A DNA stretch of 64,000 bases from Pseudomonadales bacterium (GCA_024234855.1 JACKNN010000001.1:868001-932000), one strand, 5' to 3'; positions 16,002-25,754 are shown, counted from the stretch's first letter. Program-made: numbers and translations. The notes: generated from the letters alone by a model not told the origin.

Positions 16002-18431
16002 TTAAAAACTGTAGCGCAGTCCCACGCTGTACAACCGCGGCGTGTGATAAGAAATCTCGTTACAGCCGCACAGGGTCGCCAGGTCGAAGCCCTGGATGCC
16101 GGCGTTCTCGTCGGTCAGGTTGCGTACGGCGAGTGTGGCCAGCCAGTCCTGGTTACTGCTCTCCCAGCTGAACATGGCATTGACCAGGGTGTAGGCGTCG
16201 AACTTGTCCGCGCTGAAGTTACGCAGGTTGTAGTAAAAGCTGTCCGAATAGCTGACGTCCGACTGCACGGCCAGGGTACCATTCAGCGCCGGCCAGGAAT
16301 AACGGATCATCGAGGACGCCTGGAAAGGCGGTGCATAGACGGGTTCCACATCCCTTGGCGGCAGCGGTGAGCCGAAGCGCAGGGGCACGTCTTTAACTGT
16401 GGCATCGAAATAAGCGACATTCAGCATCAGGTCCAGGCCGTCGATGGGCGAGCTCTGCAATTCCAGTTCCGCACCCCAGGTTTCATCGTCGGCGTTGAAC
16501 ACGACACCGCCCACGCCCACAAACAGGAAGGCCTGGTAATCCTGGTAATCATAATAGTAGACGGTACCGTTGAGTCGGGTGCTGCCATCGAACAGGGTGG
16601 ATTTGAAGCCCGTCTCGTAGGAGATCAGCACCTCCTCCTTGTAGGGCAGGGCAGAGTCCCCACCGGAACCGAAATAGCCGCCCAGCAGGGGCGCGTTGAA
16701 ACTGCCGGCTTTCACACCCCGGTTTACGCCTGCCCACAGCAACAGGTCATCGTTGGGATGCCAGTCCAGTTGCACCTTGCCGGCCCAGAGATTTTTGGAG
16801 GTGTCGTCCGAGTACCTGACGATGGGCGTGGCATCACTTTCGAGGAACGGTCCCTTGTTGAAGGTGTCGTTGCCGAATGACTGGTAAAAGCCGATACCGA
16901 GGTCGAAATCCTTCTCCTCCCGAATCGCCCGGGCACCGATGGTGAAAGTAAAGTCTTCGGCGAAGTCGTAATCCAGTTGTCCAAAAAGATTGTATGACGT
17001 GGTGTCCAGATTGGCGTGTACACCGATATCAACGGGGAGCCCAATACCCGTGGCTGCAATGCTGTTTTCCGGGCCCTTCAGGCCATTGTTGGATTCATTG
17101 TCGATATACAGGAGGTAGACGCCGGTCACCCAGCGGGTGTTGTCCGTCTCGCCATTGATCCGCAACTCCTGGGTATAGGTCTCGGCATTGACCCCGGCGT
17201 AGTTGGCCAGCTGGTTGACGGGCGCCGAGTCCACGTCGATAAACAGGCTCTTGTTGTAGGACTTGTAGTCGGTGATCGAGGTGAAGTCACTGCCGCCCTG
17301 CAACTCCCAGTTTACCCGGGCGTATAAACCACTGGTCTCGGTATTACCGTTGTTGTCAAAGGCGAAATCGCCGGCAAAGGACGTGTCCTCGGTGTCCGGG
17401 TCGAGATAGCCGAAAAAGTCCGCCCCCGGTGCCAGTCGACCAGGTAGCCCGATACCACCCCCGGGCAGCAACTTTTCACCGTCGATCGCATTGCCCCCAC
17501 CGTCCCTGTCACCCTGGATACTGAGGCGGGTTTCATCCCGCGGCGTGTCGATCACGTTGGTAATTTCCCCCTGCTCATCAACTATCGCGATAGTGGACTT
17601 GGAGTGATAGGGGCCGGTGGCGAAGTCGGTCTTGGCATAATTACCCATCACGGTCACTTCCAGGGTATCGCTGGGCCTGAAAGCCAGGGTGGCGCGGACG
17701 GCGGTGGTCTCGTCATCCCCCAGGTCCGCTCCGGCGCCCGGACCGGGTGCCGGATTAAACAGTGTGGTGTCGGGATAGGTATTTTCCAGCCAGGGGTCCT
17801 GGTTGTTGTAGCGAATCGCCAGCCTGCCTGCGGCCTTGTCACCGATGGGCCCGGTAACGGCCGCCTCCACGGTGTAGCGGTTGGCGTCATTGGAGGAGTC
17901 AAACTGGCCCGCAGTCAGGTCAAGATAACCGCCGAAACTCTCGAAATCCGGCTTCATGGACACGTAATTGACCGCGCCGCCGGTGGCGTTGCGGCCGAAC
18001 AGGGTACCCTGGGGGCCCTTGAGTATTTCCACCCGGTCGATATCGAACACCGCGAAGGTCTGGCCCTGGGCAACGGCGATATAACCCTCGTCCAGGTAGA
18101 CCGCATTGGGCGCCTCGATAATATCGTTGAAGTCGTTCTGGGTGACGCCGCGAATGGAGAACTGGGTGTTCTGGCCGGCGATGTTGCCGCTGGTATGGAC
18201 CCCCGGTGTGAACGTGGCGATATCAAAGCTCTCCTGCACTCCCATCGCCCTCATCTGGGCACCGGTAAAGGCGGTGACGACCACGGGTACGTCCTGCAGG
18301 TTTTCCTCCCGCTTCTGGGCGGTGACGGTGACCTCCTCCAGAATATTCGCGCCCAGTGCGGGCTGCAGGGCCAGTGCGCTTGCCAGCAGGGTGAGAGTAG
18401 TTGCCAGTTCCTTCCTGAAAATCTTCTTCAT
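16002..18431 (-). CDS. TonB-dependent outer-membrane receptor
   Basis: 809 residues. A Sec signal peptide covers about 1-28 (Lys-Lys-rich start, hydrophobic core, cleavage near ALG-A). A TonB-box-like EEVTVTAQKREENLQDVP follows, then a plug domain with SIRGV and RVEILKGPQGTLFGRNATGG, and a barrel with a Phe-terminated end (LRYSF). There is no N-terminal signalling domain. The type is common in marine gammaproteobacteria and sphingomonads, where many copies import diverse organic substrates or iron complexes; the substrate is not readable. It is transcribed away from a 319-bp gap and ends 41 bp from a strong hairpin. It may serve the neighbouring catabolic cluster (inference from position only). 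Confidence 0.92.
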   Translation of the reverse strand: MKKIFRKELATTLTLLASALALQPALGANILEEVTVTAQKREENLQDVPVVVTAFTGAQMRAMGVQESFDIATFTPGVHTSGNIAGQNTQFSIRGVTQNDFNDIIEAPNAVYLDEGYIAVAQGQTFAVFDIDRVEILKGPQGTLFGRNATGGAVNYVSMKPDFESFGGYLDLTAGQFDSSNDANRYTVEAAVTGPIGDKAAGRLAIRYNNQDPWLENTYPDTTLFNPAPGPGAGADLGDDETTAVRATLAFRPSDTLEVTVMGNYAKTDFATGPYHSKSTIAIVDEQGEITNVIDTPRDETRLSIQGDRDGGGNAIDGEKLLPGGGIGLPGRLAPGADFFGYLDPDTEDTSFAGDFAFDNNGNTETSGLYARVNWELQGGSDFTSITDYKSYNKSLFIDVDSAPVNQLANYAGVNAETYTQELRINGETDNTRWVTGVYLLYIDNESNNGLKGPENSIAATGIGLPVDIGVHANLDTTSYNLFGQLDYDFAEDFTFTIGARAIREEKDFDLGIGFYQSFGNDTFNKGPFLESDATPIVRYSDDTSKNLWAGKVQLDWHPNDDLLLWAGVNRGVKAGSFNAPLLGGYFGSGGDSALPYKEEVLISYETGFKSTLFDGSTRLNGTVYYYDYQDYQAFLFVGVGGVVFNADDETWGAELELQSSPIDGLDLMLNVAYFDATVKDVPLRFGSPLPPRDVEPVYAPPFQASSMIRYSWPALNGTLAVQSDVSYSDSFYYNLRNFSADKFDAYTLVNAMFSWESSNQDWLATLAVRNLTDENAGIQGFDLATLCGCNEISYHTPRLYSVGLRYSF

Positions 18432-18675
18432 CGCTTGCCATCTCCATGTCGCATGTCGGGTATTTTTTTAATATCAACAGTCGTCGGTGGGAGGGGGTTT
18501 ATTGGTGTCCGGAGTCCTGTCCCCGCCGCCCTTTGGATTCCCCTGCAGAAGGAGAGTCCCGGCAGAGTGTACTGGAACGCAGTACCGGGACGATTGAACT
18601 ACCGCGCAGCGCGTATTGATTGAGACTGCCTTCCAACATTCACAAGGCAATTTACAGCGGGTTATTTATTCGAAG

Positions 18676-18703
18676 TCCGGGGTCCGGGGTCCGGGGTCCG
18701 GGG
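18676..18703. repeat. Four tandem copies of TCCGGGG in the TonB receptor upstream gap
   Basis: Four perfect 7-bp units in the 319-bp gap 18432-18750 between the TonB receptor start and the end of the metallo-beta-lactamase-fold gene. The rest of the gap shows no gene, though further TCCGGAGTCC-like fragments occur near 18510. It may be a slippage-prone tract with regulatory effect, or simply a decayed intergenic repeat. Confidence 0.7.
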
Positions 18704-18750
18704 TTGGCTCCTGCTGTCGGTTCCGGCCGCTGGCAAGCCCTGGCCGTGAG

Positions 18751-19665
18751 CTAGAGGGTGACCAGGCCTGCCAGCAACACCCCGGGGGTTTCAGCATCCT
18801 CCAGGCCCCAGCCGCCCATCAGGTAGTGGTGCACGATGCGGATCGCCATCTGGCCGACATGGTCCTCAAACCCCTCGAGATCGCCGAACCGATCTGCCAG
18901 TTGCTCGATACAGAATGCTTTCATCGGCTCGTACGCCCAGATGGGCACAAAATTGACGAAGGCCTGCTGGCAGGCGGTCATGACGGCCTCGATAAACTCG
19001 ATGCCACGCTCGAAACCCGCGCGGTCGGTGAGTTCGTAGCGCCCGGGTACAAAACGGTCCCACTCCAGCGCCAGGAAATCGCGCAGGTAGGTGATCAGGT
19101 TGCGAAAGTGATAGTCGGGCATAAAGCCGTACTTTGCGCTGGCGATGATGGTATCCGACGAAAACAGCACTTTTTCCGGCGCGAACCACGCCGCCAGGTT
19201 GCCCGAGCCGTGGGTTGGTCCCGGGTTGAGCAGTACCAGGTCGACGCCGTCCACGGTGAGGGTATTTTCAGGCCCGCGTATCACCCGGGTCGGTTGAGCC
19301 TGGCCCCGCGCGCCGCGCAGCTTGATCACCCGGGCACACAATTCATCCGCGATCACCTGCGCCCCGGGGGCGAGGTCCAGGGCAAAGCCGGCGTGATCGA
19401 GGTGGTCGTGGGAATAGACGATGCTGGCGATGGGCTTGTCCGGCACGGTCGCCGCGATCGCGTTGCGATAAGCCCGGGCCCTGCCGGGGGTGCCGAACGT
19501 GTCGAAGGCGATGACGCTGCTGTCGCCCTCGACAAAGATCGTGCGCACGGTGCCGTCCGAAACGGTGTGGAGCCGGCCGGAGAGCGACTCGACGGTCATT
19601 TCGGGCTCGGCGCTGAGATAGGCCTGGGCGCTGTCGAGGGTGAAAAGACCGCTGTTTTCCGCCAT
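18751..19665 (-). CDS. Metallo-beta-lactamase-fold hydrolase (tandem copy 2)
   Basis: 304 residues with the MBL-fold metal motif SHDHLDH, a further His in PTHGSGN and an acidic FSSDTI segment. The family hydrolyses esters, lactones, thioesters or phosphodiesters. A long C-terminal helical part after about residue 200 (FEDHVGQMAIRIVHHYLMGG) is shared with the upstream paralogue. Its ATG overlaps the stop of that paralogue by one base (TAATG), so the pair is translationally coupled. Substrate unknown. No signal peptide is evident, which suggests a cytoplasmic enzyme. Confidence 0.85.
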   Translation of the reverse strand: MAENSGLFTLDSAQAYLSAEPEMTVESLSGRLHTVSDGTVRTIFVEGDSSVIAFDTFGTPGRARAYRNAIAATVPDKPIASIVYSHDHLDHAGFALDLAPGAQVIADELCARVIKLRGARGQAQPTRVIRGPENTLTVDGVDLVLLNPGPTHGSGNLAAWFAPEKVLFSSDTIIASAKYGFMPDYHFRNLITYLRDFLALEWDRFVPGRYELTDRAGFERGIEFIEAVMTACQQAFVNFVPIWAYEPMKAFCIEQLADRFGDLEGFEDHVGQMAIRIVHHYLMGGWGLEDAETPGVLLAGLVTL

Positions 19666-20576
19666 TACAGCGGCCCCAGCCGGGGAGACAGGTTGCCCTC
19701 GATGCCCCAGCCTCCGGTGAGGTAGTGCTGCATGTACCGCGACAGGTTCATGGCGGCGTACTCCTGGAAGCGGAATTCCCTGCCGTACAGGGGCCCCAGT
19801 TTCTCGTCGGTGTAGCGGTTGAGGTCGGCCCAGTTGTGCGGATCGAGACCATCGATCACCGCCTGCTGGCCAAAGTCGAACAGGCGCTTCCAGTAGTCGA
19901 GGATTTCGATAAAGCGCGCCCTGGTCAGCAGCCAGAAGTGACCCGGCACGAACAGGTCCCAGTCGAGGGCCAGGAAGCGCTCCATCACCGGTACGTAGTG
20001 GGTCAGATGCCAGTCCATCAGCGTGGTATAGCCCACCCCGTCGGCGACGGTATCGACCATGAACAGGGTTTTGCTGTGGGGGAAATAGGCTGCGGTATTG
20101 CCGTCGCCGTGGGTGGGCCCGGGGTAGATGAGCTCGAAGTAGCAGCCGTCGATTTCGTGACTGGTTCGCTCCCCGGCAAAGGTCTCACTCGCGGCCAGCT
20201 GGCCGTCGGACTTGCGGCCCAGGATGACCCGGTTGGCGTAGTCGTGGGCGATGATCTTCGCCTCGGGCGCCAGGTCCGCCGCGTAGCCGGTGTGGTCCAG
20301 GTGGTCGTGGGAGTAGACGATGGTGTGGATGGGTTTGGTGGGGAACACCCGCCCAATGGCCGCCTGGTAAGCCCTGGCCGTGCCGGGGGTGCCGAAGGTA
20401 TCGAAGGCGATACACCCGGTTTTGCCCTCGAGGAAGATGGTGCGGTAGATACCCTCGCTGGCGGTCCAGATATTGTCGCGCACGGGCTGGTAACAGATAT
20501 CGCGGTAGGCGCCCTGGATGGGCAGGTCTCCGGCAATCGTAAAGATGCCGTAATGTTCCCTGCAACTGTGTTCCAA
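19665..20576 (-). CDS. Metallo-beta-lactamase-fold hydrolase (tandem copy 1)
   Basis: 303 residues, paralogous to the next gene along its whole length: SHDHLDH, PTHGDGN, FMVDTVADG and the C-terminal MNLSRYMQHYLTGGWG block. The start codon appears to be TTG at 20576, preceded at good spacing by GGGAGGT, a strong ribosome-binding site; no ATG lies nearby in frame. It is first in a two-gene leftward operon. The pair may act as a heteromer or on two successive esters or lactones (inference). Confidence 0.84.
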   Translation of the reverse strand: MEHSCREHYGIFTIAGDLPIQGAYRDICYQPVRDNIWTASEGIYRTIFLEGKTGCIAFDTFGTPGTARAYQAAIGRVFPTKPIHTIVYSHDHLDHTGYAADLAPEAKIIAHDYANRVILGRKSDGQLAASETFAGERTSHEIDGCYFELIYPGPTHGDGNTAAYFPHSKTLFMVDTVADGVGYTTLMDWHLTHYVPVMERFLALDWDLFVPGHFWLLTRARFIEILDYWKRLFDFGQQAVIDGLDPHNWADLNRYTDEKLGPLYGREFRFQEYAAMNLSRYMQHYLTGGWGIEGNLSPRLGPL

Positions 20577-20683
20577 GGGGTTACCTCCCGCTTTTTGGCC
20601 AGTGCCTGAGTATAGCCGCCGGCGCGGCGAATGACCGCATCACAGTCCGGGTGGGTGGCGCAGCTGCGTCACGCTAGCCGGGG

Positions 20684-21577
20684 TCAGGCCGTTTGTACGC
20701 CCGCCTGGTGGGTCAGGATGCGCTCCGGGTGGGTGTAGATGGTGGCGCGCTGGTCCCGCACAAAGCCACAGAGGGTGACGCCATACCTGGCAGCCAGCTC
20801 TATCGCCATCGAGGTCGGCGCGCTTACCGCCAGCATGACTTCCAGGCCGGTGCGTATGGTCTTGAGCACCATCTCGACGCTGAGTCGGCTCGATAGAATG
20901 ACGCCGCAGCCGGACAGCTCACCGCGACTGAGCAGCACCTTGCCTATGACCTTGTCCAGCGCGTTGTGGCGCCCGAGATCCTCGGCCACGGCCAGTATCC
21001 GGCCCTGTTCGTCAAAAATCGCTGCGCCATGGCAGCCGCCGGTGACTTCAAACAGGGCCTGTCGGCGCCGCATTTCCCCCATCAGGCGGGCTATATCATC
21101 GGTTTGCAGGGCCAGGCGCCGCGTTGCGACAGGTCGCAGTGCGGGGTCGCCATTTTCCAGAATTTCGCGCGGTCCGCAGATTCCGCAGGAGCTGTTGATG
21201 ACCACATTGCGGCGATTGGTCTGCACTTTTTCCGGCTCATGCAACTGGATGCGCACTACGCGGTGGCTATCCGGGCAAACCGAGAGGCTCCTGATATCTT
21301 CTCGTCGCCGGATAAACCCCTCCGACAGGGCAAAGCCGGCGGCGATCGCGAGACTTTCGGATTCGTTGATGTCGCCCAGCAGACCAGCGTCCGGCGTGTA
21401 GCCGTGGGCGACCGAGCATTCCATGGTCGGTGTCCACATCAGGGTGTACAGCCCGATATCCTCGATATCCAGGGTAAGCGTGTCTTCCTCGATAACCCGG
21501 CACCGCATCGGCCGGGCCGTTGCCGCAGCATCTTCCAGGAAGTGGGCATCGACCTCTACTACCCCCGGTATTGGCAT
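20684..21577 (-). CDS. fdhD: FdhD: sulfurtransferase for molybdoenzyme cofactor
   Basis: 297 residues with the FdhD signature SSCGICG, whose Cys residues pass sulfur from IscS to the bis-MGD cofactor, and the later GGCHGAA and EDLGRHNALDKVIG blocks. FdhD normally activates formate dehydrogenases. Here it is the last gene of the molybdoenzyme operon, so it presumably sulfurates that catalytic subunit. A TTG at 21607 would add 10 residues and overlap the anchor gene. I prefer the ATG at 21577, 13 bp after that stop. Confidence 0.92.
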   Translation of the reverse strand: MPIPGVVEVDAHFLEDAAATARPMRCRVIEEDTLTLDIEDIGLYTLMWTPTMECSVAHGYTPDAGLLGDINESESLAIAAGFALSEGFIRRREDIRSLSVCPDSHRVVRIQLHEPEKVQTNRRNVVINSSCGICGPREILENGDPALRPVATRRLALQTDDIARLMGEMRRRQALFEVTGGCHGAAIFDEQGRILAVAEDLGRHNALDKVIGKVLLSRGELSGCGVILSSRLSVEMVLKTIRTGLEVMLAVSAPTSMAIELAARYGVTLCGFVRDQRATIYTHPERILTHQAGVQTA

Positions 21578-21590
21578 CGGCGTCGCCGGG

Positions 21591-22475
21591 TTACCGCCCC
21601 GGCGCAAAGGGGTTCATGGTCATGATGGGCTCGTACACGCCAATCTTGAAGATCAGCAGGCGCCAGGCAAAAAAACCGGCCAGGACGCCGATCCCCGACA
21701 ACAACTGGGCCAGTATCGAGGTGGGCGCCGCCCAGGTGAGCAACGCGGGCAGGGCGATGCCGGCGGTCACGGTGACCCCCAGGTACCAGCGCGCGTAAAA
21801 CGTCTGTAACAGCAGCTCGATCGAGGTGCGCGCCCCCGGGCCGCCGTGCCAGCCCGCGTGCAGGAACATCAGCTGCACCAGCGCCAGGCCCAGCAACAGC
21901 AGCAGCAGGATTGGCGCCAGGCCCGCGGCGGTATCAGCCGGCAGTAACAGCATGGCCAGTGCCAGGCCGCTGGAGAGGGCGTACAGCAGGCTGGATAAGG
22001 GCATGATGGCGGAGTTCCAGATCGCAATTGCGCTGGAGTGAGACATGGCGAAACCCTGGTAAGTGGCACACACCAGCGCGCATCCCCCCGCCAGCAGTTT
22101 CAGCCCCCACAGCTCGGTCGGGCTGTTGCCCTCGCCGAATACCATTACCAGCAGTGCCAGTACACCGAATCCCACCATACCCATGAGCCCCAGCAGGCCG
22201 CGGCTGATCCAGGACCGGTCAGGGCGCAACATGGCGCGCCAGGATTTCATCGGCACGCCCATGTGAGTGAGGTGGAAATAGGGTTTGCCGGTGGAGACCA
22301 GCAGCAGGCCCAGAACCATGCCTGCCAGGTTATCCAGCAGGAGTGATACAAAGAACAGGCCTGCTCCCACTTCGCAGCAATAAAAGGCATAGGCCATAGA
22401 GTTGTCCCAGTGGCGCTGGAAGCGATACCCCACTCTCAGCGTGTCGCCGGAAAAAACTCGATCTGCAATTGCCAT
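21591..22475 (-). CDS. NrfD/PsrC-type membrane anchor subunit
   Basis: 294 residues with about eight hydrophobic helices. It resembles the NrfD/PsrC/DmsC-like anchors that connect a periplasmic or cytoplasmic molybdoenzyme to the quinone pool. Its place directly after a four-cluster ferredoxin gene supports this. Recognisable is the conserved STGKPYFHLTHMG patch in the first loop. No haem-ligand pattern is obvious, so electron transfer would run from quinone straight to the Fe-S subunit. Confidence 0.8.
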   Translation of the reverse strand: MAIADRVFSGDTLRVGYRFQRHWDNSMAYAFYCCEVGAGLFFVSLLLDNLAGMVLGLLLVSTGKPYFHLTHMGVPMKSWRAMLRPDRSWISRGLLGLMGMVGFGVLALLVMVFGEGNSPTELWGLKLLAGGCALVCATYQGFAMSHSSAIAIWNSAIMPLSSLLYALSSGLALAMLLLPADTAAGLAPILLLLLLGLALVQLMFLHAGWHGGPGARTSIELLLQTFYARWYLGVTVTAGIALPALLTWAAPTSILAQLLSGIGVLAGFFAWRLLIFKIGVYEPIMTMNPFAPGR

Positions 22476-22518
22476 GGCTGTTTTCCCTCCTGGGGTGTCG
22501 CTATAACCCGAAATACGG

Positions 22519-23133
22519 TCAGTTGACGTAATAGACTTTGGGCCTGGTATTTTTTTCCGGCATTGGCGGCCGCCCGTTGCGCTCCCGGATCATCTTGCTG
22601 GGGGCGCTGTGGGGATCATCCAGGTCGCCGAAAATCCTGGCATTGGTCGGGCAGGTCACCACACAGGCCGGGTCGAGGTTGGCGTCGACCCGCTGGCTGC
22701 AGAAATCGCATTTGGTCACGGTGCCCGGAGTATAGCGGGCGTAACCCTCCTTTTCGAACGGGGTGATTTCCCCCGTGCCAAACAGGCCTTTCAGGAAATT
22801 ATCTGCATCCATGGTGGTGCGCTGATCATAGGGACAGGCCACCGCGCAGGATGAGCAGCCGATACACTTGGCGTCGTCGACCATGACGATACCGTCGTGT
22901 CGGGTATACGTGGCGCCACTGGGGCAGACCTTCTCGCAGGGGGCATCGTCGCAGTGGTTGCATATGGTGGGGATGTAAACCCTGTTTGCCAGCGGGAATA
23001 CGCCGTATTCCTCGCTCAGGGTTTTGGTGAAGAACACCCCGTCGGGCAGGGAATTCTCCTGTTTGCATGCCACCACGCAGGCGTTGCAGCCTATGCAGGT
23101 TTTCAGGTCGAAAACCATTCCCATCCTGGCCAT
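22519..23133 (-). CDS. Four-cluster ferredoxin subunit (DmsB/PsrB-type)
   Basis: 204 residues with 16 Cys in four 4Fe-4S motifs: CIGCNACVVAC, CNHCDDAPCEKVC, CIGCSSCAVAC, and CDFC paired with ACVVTC. This is the standard electron-transfer subunit of DMSO/polysulfide/thiosulfate reductase-type enzymes. It lacks a signal peptide. Its ATG overlaps the stop of the catalytic-subunit gene by one base, so the two are coupled. Confidence 0.92.
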   Translation of the reverse strand: MARMGMVFDLKTCIGCNACVVACKQENSLPDGVFFTKTLSEEYGVFPLANRVYIPTICNHCDDAPCEKVCPSGATYTRHDGIVMVDDAKCIGCSSCAVACPYDQRTTMDADNFLKGLFGTGEITPFEKEGYARYTPGTVTKCDFCSQRVDANLDPACVVTCPTNARIFGDLDDPHSAPSKMIRERNGRPPMPEKNTRPKVYYVN

Positions 23134-25754
23134 CAGTGATGCCCTCCTTTACCCTTTGCTGTCTCGTAGTCCTCGACCAGGTCGTACACTGTGCGGCCCT
23201 GCTTGAGGAAGTCCGGCCAGTCGTCCAGCCTGGTCAGTTTCACCTTGCACACGGTTTCCGGCTGCGCGCTGGCGGCGTCGGTATTTTTCAGGTCGTAGGG
23301 GAGCATGTCGTTGTAGTGCCCGCCCGCCGGCAGCACACCGGCGGCCTTTGACTTCATGCGCGACAGGGCGTTGGATACGCCCAGGGTCTCGGGGTGCATG
23401 CCCTCGGATACGCTGATGCGCCCGTACAGCCGGCCGTAGGGCGACTCCACCTTGACGATGCTGCCCTTTTCCAGGCCCTGGGCGGCGGCGGTTTTCGGGT
23501 TCAGCAGCAGGCCGGTGTGCACCGGGTCCCGGTACACGATGTCCTTGATCCAGGGATTAGACAGGCTCTCGCCGAAGTTGAGCTGGATATCCTTGAAGGT
23601 GATCGCGTACAGGTCGTACTCGGGTGGTTCCTCGTGCACCGGGTCCAGGGTCGAACTGGGCAGGGGCTGGTAATCGTCCCACTCCCACTCGTGGCGGAAG
23701 GGCACGTTGGCGTCTTCCATCTGCTGCTTGAGCTTGTCACGCTCCACCAGGTAATCCTCGATATAAAAGTGCAGGCGGCAGCCCTCCCAGGGGCGATACC
23801 ACTTGTCGAGGCGTTTCTCGGTCACCGAGTGGCCGTGTTCCATGTAGTACTCGATATCGTTACCGTCCCACAGCAGGCCTTTGCGCCGGGCGATTTCCTT
23901 GTCGGTGTATTTCTTGTCGAGTTCCAGCATCAACTCCGGGTGGCCCTCGAAGCCAAGGGTCAGGTTGATCACGTTGTTGTAGGCCTCGAGAATGCCCAGC
24001 CGCTCCGACAGTTCGTAGAAGATATCCTCTTCGCTCTTGGTGTCGTGCAGCGGCGGGGTCGCGGGCTGGCGAAAGCATTGCCCCTCGGTGTGGGGCGGTT
24101 CGATCATGGTGCAGTTCCAGCTCTCCAGCACATCGTGGGAGGGCAGGATCACGTCGGCGAAGTCGGTCATCTCGGTCGGGATGATGTCCACGCAAACAAT
24201 GAATCGCATGCCGCGCAGGAACTCGAACCATTTCTCGCGCGAGCCGTGGATGGCCCACACCGGGTTGGAGTGGCAGTTGACGATCACATCCGGCGTGAAC
24301 TCCACCCCGAATTTTTCCCGGTTCTCGTGCATCAGCAAATTGAAATGGGGCGGATGCACGCCCAGCGGGAAGTAGTCCATCATATGGTAGGTGCTGGGCG
24401 GGTAGTGGAAGCCCGGAACCGGTCCCAACTGGTGCGGGGTCGGCTTGAGCATGCCGCTCTCGCCCATGGAGCAGTGGTTGAAATCCACTTCCTTGGGGTC
24501 CAGCGTCACCCCCATGTGACCCCCGGGGGTGTCGATATTGCCGATCAGCATGTTGACCAGCTTGAAGCTGTGGTTGGTCTGGGCGCCGTGCTTGTGGCCC
24601 TGGGCGCCGCGGTAGTAGTTATAGGCCGCCGGGCGCAGTGGCAGCGTGCGGCCGTCTTCCACCTTAATGGTGGCGCCGATCTGCGCCGCCCTGGCGAATT
24701 CGCGGGCGATCCGCCGGATGGTGTCCGCCGGCACCGTGGTGATTTTTTCCATGGCCTCGGGTGAGCAGTCCGCGAGGATGTCCTTGTACACCTGGAACGC
24801 GGGGCGGCAGGGCTTGCCGTTGAACTCGTAGTTCCCCTCCAGCGCGATCTCCTCGATGGTCTCGTCGTTCCACAGTTTGGCGCACTGGTTTTTCTTGTCC
24901 CAGATATAGCATTGGCGGTTGTCGTCGCGGATGAAGTAGCCGTCCTCACCTACCAGATAGGGCGCGTTGGTGTCGCGCTTGAGCGCGCGGTAATCGCAAA
25001 GGCCCTCGTACACCAGTACGTGGGACATACCCATGGCGAAGTGGCGATCCGTGGCCGGGCGTATCGGCACCCACTCCTCGGCCTTGGCGGCGGCGATGGA
25101 TAACCTGGGCTCCACCGCGACCACCCGCATGCCGCGCTCGGTGCGCGCTTTTGCCACCCAGTTGGCTTGTGCGGCGGCGTGCAGATGAGAGGAAAAGCCG
25201 TCGCCGGTACCGTTGTTGATCCAGTAGTTGCAGTGCTTGGCATCGTTGGCGCAGGCGAAGGCGGAGTGAATAAAGCCGTTAACGGGGTGATAGGCGCCAC
25301 CGCACATGGTGCCGCCGGACTGGTAGAAATTGAAGTTGCCGAAAGACAGTGGCCAGGCCCAGATGTTGAACTTCTGGAAATCTTCCAGCGAGGGCAGTAT
25401 CTTGCGCGGATCCTCATCCAGCGATTTTTTGATCTGCGCCGCGGTGTATTCCAGCGCCTCCTCCCAGGAAATAGGTTCCCACATCGGGTCGATGCCGACG
25501 CCTTTCTCGGGATTGGTGCGGCGCATGGGCTGCTTGAAACGGTTGGGGTCGTAGTGGCGCATGATGGCCGCGTTCCCCTTCGGGCACAGCTTGCCGTTGT
25601 TGGACGGATTGCTGGGGTTGCCCTCAATCTTGTTGATCACCCCGGTATCGGTGACGTGGATCAGGTTGCCGCAGGAGTGCAGGCACATCTTGCAGGTTGA
25701 TGCGATCCAGCGGCCGCTTTTCAGTGAATTGGCTGTGGGGGGGGCGGTAGTCAT
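23133..25754 (-). CDS. Molybdopterin (bis-MGD) oxidoreductase catalytic subunit
   Basis: 873 residues of the DMSO-reductase superfamily. The N-terminal 4Fe-4S motif uses C21, C24, C28 and C57 (the latter in KLCPKGN). C151 in GTMCGGAYHP sits where the Mo-coordinating residue lies, pointing to a Cys-ligated enzyme as in polysulfide/thiosulfate reductases. A C-terminal MopB-binding beta-barrel domain follows from about residue 730. There is no twin-arginine signal peptide at the N-terminus, unlike exported relatives. With the ferredoxin, anchor and FdhD genes downstream it forms a complete operon. Substrate unknown: sulfur compounds, arsenic or an organic oxidation are all possible. Confidence 0.88.
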   Translation of the reverse strand: MTTAPPTANSLKSGRWIASTCKMCLHSCGNLIHVTDTGVINKIEGNPSNPSNNGKLCPKGNAAIMRHYDPNRFKQPMRRTNPEKGVGIDPMWEPISWEEALEYTAAQIKKSLDEDPRKILPSLEDFQKFNIWAWPLSFGNFNFYQSGGTMCGGAYHPVNGFIHSAFACANDAKHCNYWINNGTGDGFSSHLHAAAQANWVAKARTERGMRVVAVEPRLSIAAAKAEEWVPIRPATDRHFAMGMSHVLVYEGLCDYRALKRDTNAPYLVGEDGYFIRDDNRQCYIWDKKNQCAKLWNDETIEEIALEGNYEFNGKPCRPAFQVYKDILADCSPEAMEKITTVPADTIRRIAREFARAAQIGATIKVEDGRTLPLRPAAYNYYRGAQGHKHGAQTNHSFKLVNMLIGNIDTPGGHMGVTLDPKEVDFNHCSMGESGMLKPTPHQLGPVPGFHYPPSTYHMMDYFPLGVHPPHFNLLMHENREKFGVEFTPDVIVNCHSNPVWAIHGSREKWFEFLRGMRFIVCVDIIPTEMTDFADVILPSHDVLESWNCTMIEPPHTEGQCFRQPATPPLHDTKSEEDIFYELSERLGILEAYNNVINLTLGFEGHPELMLELDKKYTDKEIARRKGLLWDGNDIEYYMEHGHSVTEKRLDKWYRPWEGCRLHFYIEDYLVERDKLKQQMEDANVPFRHEWEWDDYQPLPSSTLDPVHEEPPEYDLYAITFKDIQLNFGESLSNPWIKDIVYRDPVHTGLLLNPKTAAAQGLEKGSIVKVESPYGRLYGRISVSEGMHPETLGVSNALSRMKSKAAGVLPAGGHYNDMLPYDLKNTDAASAQPETVCKVKLTRLDDWPDFLKQGRTVYDLVEDYETAKGKGGHH

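Noticed and set aside
18676..18703. CRISPR array
   Set aside because: The repeat unit is 7 bp with no spacers and no cas genes. No CRISPR-like spacing was seen anywhere in the window.
23394..24764. A 456-codon rightward open frame
   Set aside because: It lies within the molybdoenzyme catalytic gene on the other strand and is a composition artefact.
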